From Paenibacillus faecalis (lineage in GTDB: Bacteria; Bacillota; Bacilli; Paenibacillales; Paenibacillaceae), in NCBI RefSeq assembly GCF_900289175.1, contig NZ_LT985747.1, positions 3,899,036 through 3,963,035 on the forward strand: DNA of 64,000 nucleotides, given 5' to 3'. The notes under the pieces are model-generated. The model searched no databases. It was not told the origin of the DNA and saw only the letters and a program-made list of their open reading frames with translations. The translations under genes and the position numbers were made by a program. Each line of letters starts with the position of its first letter. The first letter of the stretch is position 1. Shown here piece by piece: positions 53,902-63,378 of this stretch.

Positions 53902-54225
53902 TCACCACCATACCCAGAACAAAGCCATAATAATAGCCAGCCCAGCAACGAAAAATCCGCCGATCATAAACAGGATGATCATCAAATGCCCTTTATCCTT
54001 CAAGTGCATCCAATATCCCATCTGCAGAAACACTTGAAGCACTGCCATAACCAGCAGCAGGATGACAGCGAACACCGGATTCACGTCACCGGCTGCAACC
54101 ACCGCAAAGGCGATTGCAGTAAGCACGATAGAGAATATAAATACAATGATATGTTTCTGTGGACCTTCTGCCCTGTGACGATGCTTAACAACCTGTTGCT
54201 CTGATTGCTGTTGATCTGCAGTCAT
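53902..54225 (-). CDS. ctaF: caa3 cytochrome oxidase subunit IV
   Basis: The 107-residue subunit has a hydrophilic N-terminus (KHRHRAEGPQKH) and three helices, including VFLQMGYWMHLKDKGH. This is the usual COX4_pro/CtaF architecture. It follows ctaE by 3 bp in ctaCDEF. It probably stabilises the oxidase complex; it has no cofactor ligands. Confidence 0.93.
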   Translation of the reverse strand: MTADQQQSEQQVVKHRHRAEGPQKHIIVFIFSIVLTAIAFAVVAAGDVNPVFAVILLLVMAVLQVFLQMGYWMHLKDKGHLMIILFMIGGFFVAGLAIIMALFWVWW

Positions 54226-54228
54226 CTC

Positions 54229-54855
54229 TTAGCCCACCTTTCCAAGCAGGTATACGACCGAGAAAATAAACACCCAAACCACATCAATAAAATGCCAGTA
54301 GATGCAAGACACATAAACCTTCGGTGCTGTAACTACGGTAAGACCTTTTTTGTACAATTGTCCGATCAGTACACTGATCCAGCTTACCCCAAACGCCACA
54401 TGAGCACCGTGGAAGCCGACCAGTGTAAAGAATGCGGATGAAAATGCACTGGTCGTCATGCCAAATTCTTTATGAACAACGTACTCATAGAATTCGTATA
54501 TCTCAATACACAGAAACGCCAGGCCTAAACCAACGGTAACCATAAGCCACGTTCTTAAAGCTTTCACATCATGTCGGTGCATCGCCTGAACAGCGAACAC
54601 ACTGGTCAAACTACTGAACAGAAGCAGAGCTGTTGCCACCGCTGTTAGCGGTAGTGAGAACAATTCATTGGCTGTCGGACCGTCATTGGTCTGATTCCGT
54701 AAAGCCAAGAACGTCGCAAACAACGTACCGAAGAGGACAGCCTCTCCACCCAGGAAAAGCCAGTTACCGACTATCTTGTTACGGCCTTCCAAGGTCGCTT
54801 TTTCCGGCTCATGAGGAAGTTCTCCATTTACCGATCCTGCGTGTGTGGATGTCAT
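54229..54855 (-). CDS. ctaE: caa3 cytochrome oxidase subunit III
   Basis: The 208-residue subunit has five helices. Family features are NKIVGNWLFLGGEAVLFGTL, GFHGAHVAFGVSW and the C-terminal YWHFIDVVWVFIFSVVYLLG. Its start overlaps the ctaD stop by 4 bp. The N-terminal two helices of mitochondrial subunit III are absent, as in Bacillus caa3. Confidence 0.95.
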   Translation of the reverse strand: MTSTHAGSVNGELPHEPEKATLEGRNKIVGNWLFLGGEAVLFGTLFATFLALRNQTNDGPTANELFSLPLTAVATALLLFSSLTSVFAVQAMHRHDVKALRTWLMVTVGLGLAFLCIEIYEFYEYVVHKEFGMTTSAFSSAFFTLVGFHGAHVAFGVSWISVLIGQLYKKGLTVVTAPKVYVSCIYWHFIDVVWVFIFSVVYLLGKVG

Positions 54856-56750
54856 TGTTTAACCTCCTCTTCAAGTTCTTCTGGCTCAATGTGATACCCT
54901 GGATCGTCATACAGCGAACGAACCAGCATTGCACCAAACGTGATGACCAAACCAAGAATGAGAACAATATAATTATTGAACATAAAGTTCATAAATGAGT
55001 TCGAAAAATTCTCGTTGCTGAACATAAAGCCAAGACCTGCAATGAAAAGACCAAGCGACATCACGAAAGGTAAAATCGTAGGTGAAGGCATATGGATCGG
55101 ACCAACAGGTTCAGCTGGTGTCATCTGCTTGTTACCTGCCATTTTCTCCTTCCAGAAAGCATCAATGCCCCGAACAAGCGGAATTTGTTTAAAGTTATAC
55201 TCTGGAGGAGGAGATGAAATAGTCCACTCCAGTGTGCGTCCATCTTCCCAAGGGTCGTTTGGAGCGTCTTTAGGCTTACGCGATGTGATGAAAATATTCG
55301 CCAGGAAGAGCAGCACCCCAACGGTCATCAGGATAGCTCCGATCGTACTGATAAAGTTCATCAAGTCAAAATGCTGGTTCGGAAGATAGGTTACGATCCG
55401 CCGCTGCATCCCAAGCAAACCAAGGAAATGCTGTACAAAGAATGTCATATGGAATCCGATCGCGAAGAACCAAAACGTCCATTTACCGAGCGTTTCATTC
55501 AGAACGGAGCCGAACATCTTCGGCCACCAGTAGTGAAGTCCGGCAAACAGTCCGAAGACCAGACCGCCAACAATAGTGTAGTGAAAGTGAGCGACAACAA
55601 AATACGTATCGTGATACTGGAAATCAGCAGGCGCGGAGGCCAGCATGATCCCGGTTACGCCACCCATAACAAATGTCGGAATAAACCCGATCGCAAACAA
55701 ATTCGAAGCAGTGAAACGTATCTGCCCACCCCACATCGTAAAGAGCCAGTTAAAGATTTTAATACCGGTTGGGACCGCGATAAGCATCGTCGCAATCGAG
55801 AAAAGTGCGTTAGCCACCGGACCAAGTCCCGTAGTGAACATATGGTGAGCCCAAACCATGAAGCCTAGGAAAGCGATAAGGATTGTTGCAAATACCATGG
55901 AGCTGTATCCGAACAAACGCTTACGCGAAAATGTAGGAACCACTTCGGAAATAATACCGAACGCAGGCAGAATGAGAATATATACTTCAGGATGACCGAA
56001 GATCCAAAATATATGCTGCCAGAGTATCGGACTACCACCTGCTGCGACATCAAAGAAGTTAGCTCCTATAATTCGGTCAAAGGTTAATAAAACCAGACCT
56101 ACTGTTACAGCAGGGAAAGCAAACAGGATCAATGCAGAGGTAATAAATGAAGTCCATGTAAACATCGGCATTCTCATGTAAGACATTCCCGGAGCACGCA
56201 TCGTTATGATCGTTACGAGGAAATTAATACCTCCGATCAATGTTCCAAGCCCCGATATCTGAAGGCCTAGCGTATAAAAGTCAACCCCTCGCGTTTTACT
56301 GTATTCCAGTGAGGATAATGGTGTATATGCTGTCCAGCCGGCATCCGGAGCTCCCCCCATAATCCAGCTTAAGTTCAGCAGAAGTCCACCGAACAAGAAT
56401 GTCCAGAACCCAAGCGAGTTCAGAAACGGAAAGGCAACATCGCGCGCGCCGATTTGCAGTGGAATAATTGCATTCATGAGTGCGAATATAATCGGCATGA
56501 CACCTAGGAAGATCATCGTCGTCCCATGCATCGTAATCAACTGATTAAATGTTTCCGCTGGAATGAAAGTATTCATCGGCTTGATCAGCTGCAAGCGGAT
56601 GAGAATCGCCTCAATACCGCCGATGCCGAAGAACAAAGCCCCTGCCACCAAGTACAGTACTGCGATTTTCTTGTGATCAACGGTCGTCAGCCAGTCCATT
56701 AACCCCGAATAGCGCTTGACGGTATGGCCATGAGCGTGAGCGTGAGCCAA
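54852..56750 (-). CDS. ctaD: caa3 cytochrome oxidase subunit I
   Basis: The 632-residue heme-copper oxidase subunit has about 14 helices. The heme a ligand region is MHGTTMIFLGVMP. The CuB/Tyr cross-link region is IFWIFGHPEVYILILPAFGI, and further CuB histidines are in VWAHHMFTTG. The histidines for heme a and a3 are in DTYFVVAHFHYTIVGG. This is the A-type catalytic subunit that reduces oxygen to water and pumps protons. It is preceded by ctaC (33-bp gap). The N-terminus is His-rich (MAHAHAHGHTVKR), which is unusual but within the family range. Confidence 0.97.
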   Translation of the reverse strand: MAHAHAHGHTVKRYSGLMDWLTTVDHKKIAVLYLVAGALFFGIGGIEAILIRLQLIKPMNTFIPAETFNQLITMHGTTMIFLGVMPIIFALMNAIIPLQIGARDVAFPFLNSLGFWTFLFGGLLLNLSWIMGGAPDAGWTAYTPLSSLEYSKTRGVDFYTLGLQISGLGTLIGGINFLVTIITMRAPGMSYMRMPMFTWTSFITSALILFAFPAVTVGLVLLTFDRIIGANFFDVAAGGSPILWQHIFWIFGHPEVYILILPAFGIISEVVPTFSRKRLFGYSSMVFATILIAFLGFMVWAHHMFTTGLGPVANALFSIATMLIAVPTGIKIFNWLFTMWGGQIRFTASNLFAIGFIPTFVMGGVTGIMLASAPADFQYHDTYFVVAHFHYTIVGGLVFGLFAGLHYWWPKMFGSVLNETLGKWTFWFFAIGFHMTFFVQHFLGLLGMQRRIVTYLPNQHFDLMNFISTIGAILMTVGVLLFLANIFITSRKPKDAPNDPWEDGRTLEWTISSPPPEYNFKQIPLVRGIDAFWKEKMAGNKQMTPAEPVGPIHMPSPTILPFVMSLGLFIAGLGFMFSNENFSNSFMNFMFNNYIVLILGLVITFGAMLVRSLYDDPGYHIEPEELEEEVKQ

Positions 56751-56783
56751 GATTGGTACCCCCTTTAAAAAGTTCTTGCTGTA

Positions 56784-57833
56784 TTAATACTCCAATTTAT
56801 AATTCGCTAAATATTCAGCAATCTGTTCTATCTCCTCATCACTGAACCCGAGTTCCTTAGGATGAGGCATCAGATTGCCCGGTTTGACACCCTCTGGATC
56901 AGAAAGCCATTCCACAAGATTGTCTTTCGCCGGTTTAGAACCTTCTTCACCGGTCGTATCATTCAGCAAGATGCCCGCTACGGTTTCTCGAGACCCCATA
57001 CCTGTCAGGTTAGGACCTGAAAATCCGCCTTGATCCCCCACAGCGTGGCAAGTGAGGCAGTTGTTCTTGAACTTCTCAGCAAGCTGCGTGTCTTCCGGAA
57101 GTACAGCTGGTGCTTTCATGGCTTCAACCCATTGATCGAATGATTCCTGGTCAACCGCTTTCACCCTAAACTCCATAAATCCATGAGACGCCCCGCATAG
57201 TTCAGCGCACTTTCCGATGTATGTCCCTTCATTAGGTGTACTGATCGACATGTTGTTGACGCTTCCGTCCGTATTGGTATCCATCTTGCCTGCAAGTGAA
57301 GGAACCCAGAATGAGTGAAGCACATCAGCTGTTTTCAATTCCAATGCGATTTCCTTGTCCACAGGAATAAGCATCTCTTGAGCCGTTTTCACCTCATACT
57401 GAGGATACTCAAACTCCCACCAGAACTGATGTCCAATAACCCTCACCTGAACGACACCCTCATCATTCCAGTTGTTCTCTCCGTAAGCGAAAACCTTCTG
57501 GATGGTTGGAACCGCAAGGACCAATACGAGAAGCAGCGGTATTGCCGTCCAAATGATTTCCAGTTTGAAGTTGCCTTCCACTTGCTCCGGAACCTCATTC
57601 TGTCCCGGTTTTCTACGGAATTTAATGAGTACATACGTCGCTATCGCAAATACGACAATGATCACGACAAGCATGATCGAGATCGATAGCTTAATTAAAT
57701 CCAGTTGTCCTTCAGCTACCGGTCCTTGTGGTCTCAATACTGACAAGTCCTCTCGACCGCAACCGGACAAGAGCAAAGAAAACACGGCCAGCAAAGGAAG
57801 TAGCCGCTTTACAGCCTGCCACCGTTTCATCAT
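56784..57833 (-). CDS. ctaC: caa3 cytochrome oxidase subunit II with fused cytochrome c
   Basis: The 349-residue lipoprotein has a signal peptide ending in LSGCG (lipobox Cys) and two membrane helices. The cupredoxin domain has the CuA motif CAELCGASHGFMEF, and a C-terminal cytochrome c domain has CLTCH as heme attachment site and NLMPHP with the Met ligand. The fusion defines a caa3 oxidase, which takes electrons directly through its own cytochrome c. The start is placed at the first of two adjacent ATG codons (57833); the ribosome binding site is weak (GTGGGG) and the frame is open 33 codons upstream. Confidence 0.95.
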   Translation of the reverse strand: MMKRWQAVKRLLPLLAVFSLLLSGCGREDLSVLRPQGPVAEGQLDLIKLSISIMLVVIIVVFAIATYVLIKFRRKPGQNEVPEQVEGNFKLEIIWTAIPLLLVLVLAVPTIQKVFAYGENNWNDEGVVQVRVIGHQFWWEFEYPQYEVKTAQEMLIPVDKEIALELKTADVLHSFWVPSLAGKMDTNTDGSVNNMSISTPNEGTYIGKCAELCGASHGFMEFRVKAVDQESFDQWVEAMKAPAVLPEDTQLAEKFKNNCLTCHAVGDQGGFSGPNLTGMGSRETVAGILLNDTTGEEGSKPAKDNLVEWLSDPEGVKPGNLMPHPKELGFSDEEIEQIAEYLANYKLEY

Positions 57834-57951
57834 TGATCTACCCCACTTTTCACTCCGATTTTCGTAGACTACCTTCCGGCGCAAACAGCGATAATCTACT
57901 TGCAGTACCACCAATTGGAACATTTCTGTCAATTAATTCAATCACTAATTA

Positions 57952-57980
57952 AATATAAAATTAAGCCCACCTTTTGTCAA
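57952..57980 (-). promoter_or_regulatory. Promoter of ctaCDEF
   Basis: On the minus strand TTGACA (57980-57975), a 17-bp spacer and TATATT (57957-57952) form a near-consensus sigma-A promoter, about 120 bp upstream of ctaC. A second TTGACA at 57933-57928 lacks a good -10. The stretch 57981-58218 upstream holds no gene that can be supported. Confidence 0.75.
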
Positions 57981-58218
57981 TCATTCACAGGAAGTTCACA
58001 CATTGTTCGAAATTTCGTCAAAGTCGCTTCTCGTTTGGTTTTGCAATCGTTTTCAGTTGCTATCTATGCCCGTCCCCTAGTGCTCTGTCCTTGACATCAA
58101 CACCCTTCAACATAATAGATCTTATGTATATTTTTGGATATGAGTTCCTCTCCTTTTCTTCTATCCAAGCTTCCGTAAGCAAGAGCTGATCCATAACAAT
58201 GTATGTAAGAATCTGCAC

Positions 58219-58257
58219 AAAAAAACCGTTTTTGGGGTAAAGTCCCCAAAAACGGTT
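58219..58257 (-). terminator. Terminator of the 62-residue protein gene
   Basis: AACCGTTTTTGGGG (58224-58237) and CCCCAAAAACGGTT (58244-58257) form a perfect 14-bp stem with a 6-base loop. On the minus strand it continues into a seven-T run. It lies 67 bp past the stop of the 58325-58513 gene. Confidence 0.85.
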
Positions 58258-58324
58258 AAAGTCGTTCATCCGATATGAAATTTGTGTTTGTAACACATGC
58301 GCATGGCTTCTCTTAATCGGGTTT

Positions 58325-58513
58325 TTACGATACGGAAGAATTCATCTTTCCAAGCTCGTTTTCTACAACAAGCGTAAGCTCTTCTTCATATCCTCCCATT
58401 ATATGATACTTCCGGACATACTCCTTTACAAATTTTTTCGGATCCTTTGGCCGGAAAATACGTGTCATTTCCCGCAGACTTTCTTTAACTTCATTGTGAC
58501 CTTTCGTTGCCAT
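58325..58513 (-). CDS. Small conserved-looking protein of unknown function
   Basis: This 62-residue basic protein reads MATKGHNEVKESLREMTRIF, then RPKDPKKFVKEYVRKYHIMG and a C-terminal acidic helix (YEEELTLVVENELGK). It is cytosolic with two predicted helices and no known domain. The start is ATG 58513, with TGGGAGGGG 6-7 bases upstream; the frame is open 49 codons earlier but in unlikely sequence. It has its own terminator. The ribosome binding site and terminator argue that this is a real gene. Confidence 0.7.
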   Translation of the reverse strand: MATKGHNEVKESLREMTRIFRPKDPKKFVKEYVRKYHIMGGYEEELTLVVENELGKMNSSVS

Positions 58514-58842
58514 GATAATCCCCTCCCAAAACGTGGAATTACTTACTCCGTTTAAGAGAATGCCGAAAAGATCTACCTTGTTAAATTGTAGCTGACTGCA
58601 GTTCTGGCGGTGATAGGTTGATATATTCAGCAACTTACCTATGCATCTGACACTATACATACCACAAAGGCATGTAATTGAATCATTAATTTATTGTATC
58701 ATATTCCTCTAGAAGTTTCATCCTTCCAAAAAATGTTTTTTAAAACTTTTTTTGATCAAGCCATTGATATGCACAGATTTGGTTAAGATAACGTTAGTTT
58801 CACGTGCACTTAAGAATACTAGCAAGAAAGGAAAATCGGCAT

Positions 58843-59849
58843 ATGAAGCAATCGATCCTGTCATCCCCTGCCGATGCCGCTCCAGTCTTTCCTATGGGAG
58901 ATCCAGAGGAATTGGGCTGTGAACCCGCGATTTTGGAAAAAGTACATGAGGTGATCATTCACCGCTTTCCAAAGATGCGCAGTTTTCTTTTGGTACGCGG
59001 AGGAAAGCTTATATATGAACGATACTACGGGGAGCATCATGCAGGCGCATTGAATGATCTTCGTTCCGCTACGAAAAGCTTTACATCGATCCTTTTTGGC
59101 ATTGCTGTGGACAAATGCCCTCGATCGATTCACCAATGCTTTCCCTGCTTAAGCATTATGTAACGAAGCGTTCCCATCCTCTCCTTCATCAGATTACATT
59201 CCGGCACCTCTTAACGATGACGGCAGGGTTTGCCTGGCAGACAGGCAAAAAGCTCGGAGAGCCGCTCATTCATCAGTTTCACCGAAACCGAAAATGGGCA
59301 TCCTTCGCCTTGTCTCTGCCGATAAAAGAAAAGGATTTAGGGACGACGTTCCAATACCGGAGTACAGATTCACATTTACTATCTGTCGCCCTGAGTGAAG
59401 CAACCGGAATGAATGCTTATGCTTATGCGGATAAACATTTATTCTCCCGCCTCGGCGTAACCCATCATGCCTGGACTCCAAGCCCAGAAGGCCACAGTAT
59501 GGGTCATGTGGGTCTGTATTTAACCTCTCGGGATATGGCCAAATTCGGGCTGTGCTGCCTAAATGCTGGTAAGTGGCAGAAGCAGCAGATTATACCGAAA
59601 GAATGGCTTCAAGAAGCGCTGACCCCTCAGGCAGACGGATATCCCGCTTTTGGAGATTATGGCTTTCAGTGGTGGACAGGAAAAATAGACGGTCAAGTCT
59701 TCTCCTTGGCTCACGGACATGGCGGACAACAAATTTACCTGTTTCCGGACTCAGATGCGGTAATCATCTTCACTCAAGAGAGTAAAGTCAGCCGCTGGAG
59801 AAACCCGCGCATGTTGATTGAGCAGTTTATATTAAAATCCCTTAAATGA
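58843..59849 (+). pseudogene. Class C beta-lactamase-like serine hydrolase, single-base frameshift
   Basis: The frame starts at ATG 58843 (AGAAAGGA upstream) and has SxxK in LRSATKSFTSILFGIAVD. At about 59110 it leaves the frame and stops at 59163. The +1 frame takes over without loss of sequence (MPSIDSPMLSLLKHYV onward). It has the YxN-type tyrosine region FQYRSTDSHLLSVALSEATG and the C-terminal HGHGGQQIYLFPDSDAVI. Adding one A to the AAA run at 59110-59114 restores a full-length protein of about 335 residues. Either the gene was lost recently or the run is a sequencing error. Secretion is unlikely as no signal peptide is visible. Confidence 0.85.
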
Positions 59850-59934
59850 GCAGCCTAAAATGAAACAGCCATATAAATGATGTCATTATCCTCAATAAAA
59901 TTTTAACCAAGTATTAAAGAAAGGTGGAAGTGGC

Positions 59935-61083
59935 ATGAGTAAAGCATCTCCACGGATTATGATTCTTTATGCCAGCTATGGAAGCGGTCACCTGCAAGCT
60001 GCTCACGCCATCGAAGCAGAGCTTCGCCAAAGAGGTATGAACGATATCGTTCTTCTCGATCTGATGGCCGAAGCTTATCCTTTGCTGTATGAAATCAATA
60101 AATTTGTTTATAAGCAATGTTTTAAGCTCGCTCCTCAAATATATGGATGGATTTACGATAAAACGAAACATATGCAGCCGGATTCTTCCCTGGCAACGCT
60201 GCTTCACGGTCTGGGTAGTGCAAAATTAAAAAAATATTTGTTCCATGAACAACCGGATCTGATCATTCATACCTTTCCTCAAGCTGCCGCTTCTCTTCTC
60301 GTACGACGAGCAACCGACTCACCACGTATGGTCACGATCATTACTGACTTTGATCTGCATGGAAGATGGCTGCACGCCGGAGTTGACCGATACTATGTCG
60401 CTACAGATGATCTTAAAAATGAAGCTGTCAAGCGAGGGATATGTCCTGAGCAGGTTATCGCAAGCGGTATCCCCCTTCTGCCTTTATTTGAGAGTCTAGC
60501 CGACAAGGAGCAAAGCGGACTGCCTAAAGGGCTTGTTTTGAATCCAAACCGCAAGTCTGTATTGTTGATGGGCGGAGTCTACGGCGCCATGAAAAACTAT
60601 GGCGATATATGCAGACAGTTAAGCCTGGAGTCAGACCTTGAGCTCATCGTCGTTTGTGGACGAAATGATGCTTTATACCGCAAACTGAGCTTTTTGTTTA
60701 AAGATCATCCTTACGTTCATGTATTGGGATACGTCAATCAAATATGCGGGTTGATGAAGCACAGCTCCTGCATGATTACCAAACCGGGAGGAATAACCCT
60801 CTCTGAATGCATCGCCTGTAAACTTCCTCTCTTCCTCTACTCCCCAGCTCCCGGGCAGGAGCAAGGCAACGCTCAGTATTTAAAAGCTAAGGGAGCGGCT
60901 GTTGTCTCTTATCAACCTGAAGAGTTAAGCCGTCAGGTGTGTGATCTGATCCGGGACCAAGGAGCGGTTAACGGGTTGCGTGAGCGGATAACATCCCTTC
61001 ACAAGCCTCAAGCCGCTAAAACCATTGTAGACGATTTATTAGAAAATATACTTGATGTCAATACGGAGCTGCTTGGTGTTTAG
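59935..61083 (+). CDS. Glycolipid glycosyltransferase, GT28 (UgtP/MGDG synthase family)
   Basis: The 382-residue protein has the MGDG synthase N-terminal domain (ILYASYGSGHLQAAHAIEAE, IYGWIYDKTKH, ITDFDLHGRWLHAGVDRYYV) and a C-terminal GT-B nucleotide-sugar domain (VLLMGGVYGAMKNYGDIC, ITKPGGITLSECIACKLPLF). Family members transfer glucose from UDP-glucose to diacylglycerol in the membrane, making glycolipids that anchor lipoteichoic acid. It is peripheral on the inner membrane face. The ATG follows AAAGGTGG. It may be a paralog of the housekeeping UgtP. Confidence 0.88.
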   Translation: MSKASPRIMILYASYGSGHLQAAHAIEAELRQRGMNDIVLLDLMAEAYPLLYEINKFVYKQCFKLAPQIYGWIYDKTKHMQPDSSLATLLHGLGSAKLKKYLFHEQPDLIIHTFPQAAASLLVRRATDSPRMVTIITDFDLHGRWLHAGVDRYYVATDDLKNEAVKRGICPEQVIASGIPLLPLFESLADKEQSGLPKGLVLNPNRKSVLLMGGVYGAMKNYGDICRQLSLESDLELIVVCGRNDALYRKLSFLFKDHPYVHVLGYVNQICGLMKHSSCMITKPGGITLSECIACKLPLFLYSPAPGQEQGNAQYLKAKGAAVVSYQPEELSRQVCDLIRDQGAVNGLRERITSLHKPQAAKTIVDDLLENILDVNTELLGV

Positions 61084-61161
61084 TCTTTGGATATTCCCGC
61101 TTCATTCTGGATACGTTATGCATAGGAATTTTTATTAAACTAACTTGAGAGGTGTACCAAT

Positions 61162-61434
61162 ATGTCCAGCAAAGATAAGAGCATGCTTCCTATTTCACGT
61201 GAAGAGGTAGAAGTCAGCGGTGTGTACACAAACGAATGGGGACGTGAGGAACATCTTGAACGCGGTGATGATTTCCCTACAGATCCCATTATGGGAGCAA
61301 CCGAATGGAAACTGACGGAATATGAGTTCGAAAATCACCATAACGGCCGTACCGATGAGCGATTGATCGTGAAAGAAAAAGGACATGGCAAACAGGAAAA
61401 GGTTCAACCTAAATATACTAGTGACCCGGATTAA
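61162..61434 (+). CDS. Small acidic hydrophilic protein, unknown function
   Basis: The 90-residue protein has no hydrophobic segment. It is rich in Glu, Asp and Lys, with SGVYTNEWGREEHLERGDDF and TEWKLTEYEFENHHNGRTDE as its most patterned parts. It lacks cysteine. A strong GAGAGGTG ribosome binding site and its own terminator support that it is real. Proteins of this composition are often spore-associated or stress-related, but nothing proves that here. Confidence 0.65.
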   Translation: MSSKDKSMLPISREEVEVSGVYTNEWGREEHLERGDDFPTDPIMGATEWKLTEYEFENHHNGRTDERLIVKEKGHGKQEKVQPKYTSDPD

Positions 61435-61448
61435 AAAGCTTTCAGAAC

Positions 61449-61504
61449 AAGAAGCAGATTCAAATCCCTAACCTGTGGTGGGAAATGGATCTGCTTCTTT
61501 TTTG
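61449..61504 (+). terminator. Terminator of the small acidic protein gene
   Basis: AAGAAGCAGAT (61449-61459) pairs with ATCTGCTTCTT (61489-61499) and continues into TTTTG. The loop is 29 bases, itself partly paired. It is 15 bp past the stop. Confidence 0.85.
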
Positions 61505-61591
61505 TGTCCATATTTATGGTTGCAAGGCACATACTTTGTCCCAAAGGCTCATATGGTATAGTAGCTTGTTTTAAGACAAGGAGTTGGTTGT

Positions 61592-61930
61592 ATGTCTCCA
61601 TTCAAATCATCCACAGGAATTCCTGAAAATCTGGCTTCCACCCTATGCTACTTTTTCCCGATGGTTGGCGGGATCTTTTTTCTCGCCCTGGAAAAAAGAT
61701 CCCGGTACGTCATGTTCCACGCCCTGCAATCGTTGCTGATGTTTGGCTGTTTGGCGCTGGCCCATGTCCTCTCCGGCGCTGTACCGATTATCGGTCTCTT
61801 GGCCTCCGCTCTGCTCGCGCTGCTGAGCGTGCTGCTGTGGCTGATTATGATGTTCCATGCCATCCAAGGAAGATGGTTCAAGCTGCCCTGGATCGGACAC
61901 TTTTCCGAGAAACAAATCCAGCGAATGTAG
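61592..61930 (+). CDS. DUF4870-like small membrane protein
   Basis: The 112-residue protein has three hydrophobic segments (LASTLCYFFPMVGGIFFLAL, FHALQSLLMFGCLALAHVL, and a third at about 66-90). The opening pattern of helix, EKRSRYVMFHALQSL and IMMFHAIQGRWFKLPWIG matches small DUF4870-type membrane proteins. The ribosome binding site AAGGAG lies 8 bases before ATG. Function unknown; convergent with pbuX. Confidence 0.75.
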   Translation: MSPFKSSTGIPENLASTLCYFFPMVGGIFFLALEKRSRYVMFHALQSLLMFGCLALAHVLSGAVPIIGLLASALLALLSVLLWLIMMFHAIQGRWFKLPWIGHFSEKQIQRM

Positions 61931-61960
61931 GCATAACAAGCGTCCGGCCGATTCGGATAC

Positions 61961-61995
61961 TAAAAAAGGGCATCCGCTTTAAGCGGCATGCCCTT
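61961..61995 (-). terminator. Terminator overlapping the end of pbuX
   Basis: AAGGGCATCCGCTT pairs with AAGCGGCATGCCCTT (one bulge, from 61966 to 61995), followed on the minus strand by six T. The last codons and the stop of pbuX lie inside the stem, so the gene end and the terminator share sequence. Confidence 0.85.
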
Positions 61996-63340
61996 CTGCC
62001 ATTTCCCCATTCTTAAGGGATACGGCTTTATTCTGTTTCAATCCATTAAACAACAAGTTAAGAACAATGGCAGTCAAGCTTCCAGCAACAATGCCGTTAT
62101 CAGCCAAAATCCGAATCCAGTCCGGCAGCTGAGCGAACAGATTTGGCACTGTCGTCACGCCAAGCCCCATACCTACAGAACAAGCTATGATAAACAGGTT
62201 CTCATGGCGGCTCAGATCCACCTGATCTCCAAGCATACGGATTCCTGAGGAAACGACCATACCGAACAGAGCAACCATCGCTCCTCCCAATACAGATGTA
62301 GGAACAAGCTGCGTCAATGCAGCAACTTTCGGCACGAATCCGATCAGAATAAGCAGACTGCCTGCCACCACGATAACGTCGCGGGTTTTGACGCGGCTCA
62401 TTTGGATCAGCCCGACATTCTGAGAATAGGTTGTATAAGGAAATGAGTTGAAAATACCGCCAATTACAATCGCAATTCCTTCCGCACGGTAACCGCGACT
62501 TAGGTCTTTAGAACCAATCTTTTTATCGACGATTTTGCCCAGGGCCATAAAAACCCCCGTAGATTCCGCAATACTGACGATAGCCACGAGAATCATCGTC
62601 AGGATGGGAGCCAGCTTAAACTCCGGTGTCCCGAAGTAAAAAGGCTGCGGCGCACGGAACCAGCCTGCTTCCTGAAGTGGAACCAAATTCACGTCACCAA
62701 GGACTGCCGCCGCCAATGTTCCAAGCACCAGACCGAGCAAAACGGAGATAGAACGCAAAAAACCTTTTGAAAAACGATTCATTAAAATGATAAAGATCAA
62801 AACGCCGAAACCAAGCGTCAGATTAAGCGGACTTCCGAAATCATTGCTGTTCGATCCTCCAGCAAGGTCTGTCAGCGCCACTGGAATAAGTGTTAAACCG
62901 ATAATGGTAACAACCGAGCCTGTAACAACCGGTGGAAAAACCTTAATCAACTTCCCAAATAAACCAGAGAACAGGACGACAAATAGACCGGAAGCGATAA
63001 TCGCACCATAAATAGCTGACACCCCATGCTGCGTGCCGATAATAATCATCGGACTGACAGCCTGAAATGCACAACCAAGCATAACAGGAAGACCGATCCC
63101 AAAATATTTATTGCCAAACACCTGCAGCAATGTGGCGACGCCGCAAGCCAGCAGATCGATAGCGATCAGATAAGTCAACTGCTCAGTTGTCAGATGGAGC
63201 GCATTGCCTACGATCAACGGAACGATAACAGCCCCTGCATACATGGCAAGCACATGCTGAATGCCTAGCGATAAAGTTTTTGCCGGGTGACGGCGCTTGT
63301 CAAAAACGGGCTCTTCTGCGGACAACTTCTGTTCTTCCAT
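61979..63340 (-). CDS. pbuX: Xanthine permease PbuX (NCS2 family)
   Basis: The 453-residue carrier has about 13-14 helices. Typical NCS2/xanthine segments are SLGIQHVLAMYAGAVIVPLI, QAVSPMIIIGTQHGVSAIYG, SIAESTGVFMALGKI (with the substrate-binding Glu) and GGIFNSFPYTTYSQNVGLIQ. It imports xanthine for salvage. It follows xpt by 38 bp in the standard xpt-pbuX operon. The ATG is well placed after AGGAGG. Confidence 0.95.
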   Translation of the reverse strand: MEEQKLSAEEPVFDKRRHPAKTLSLGIQHVLAMYAGAVIVPLIVGNALHLTTEQLTYLIAIDLLACGVATLLQVFGNKYFGIGLPVMLGCAFQAVSPMIIIGTQHGVSAIYGAIIASGLFVVLFSGLFGKLIKVFPPVVTGSVVTIIGLTLIPVALTDLAGGSNSNDFGSPLNLTLGFGVLIFIILMNRFSKGFLRSISVLLGLVLGTLAAAVLGDVNLVPLQEAGWFRAPQPFYFGTPEFKLAPILTMILVAIVSIAESTGVFMALGKIVDKKIGSKDLSRGYRAEGIAIVIGGIFNSFPYTTYSQNVGLIQMSRVKTRDVIVVAGSLLILIGFVPKVAALTQLVPTSVLGGAMVALFGMVVSSGIRMLGDQVDLSRHENLFIIACSVGMGLGVTTVPNLFAQLPDWIRILADNGIVAGSLTAIVLNLLFNGLKQNKAVSLKNGEMAEGHAA

Positions 63341-63378
63341 GAAAATAAATGCCTCCTGATCGATACGATTTTTTTGTT

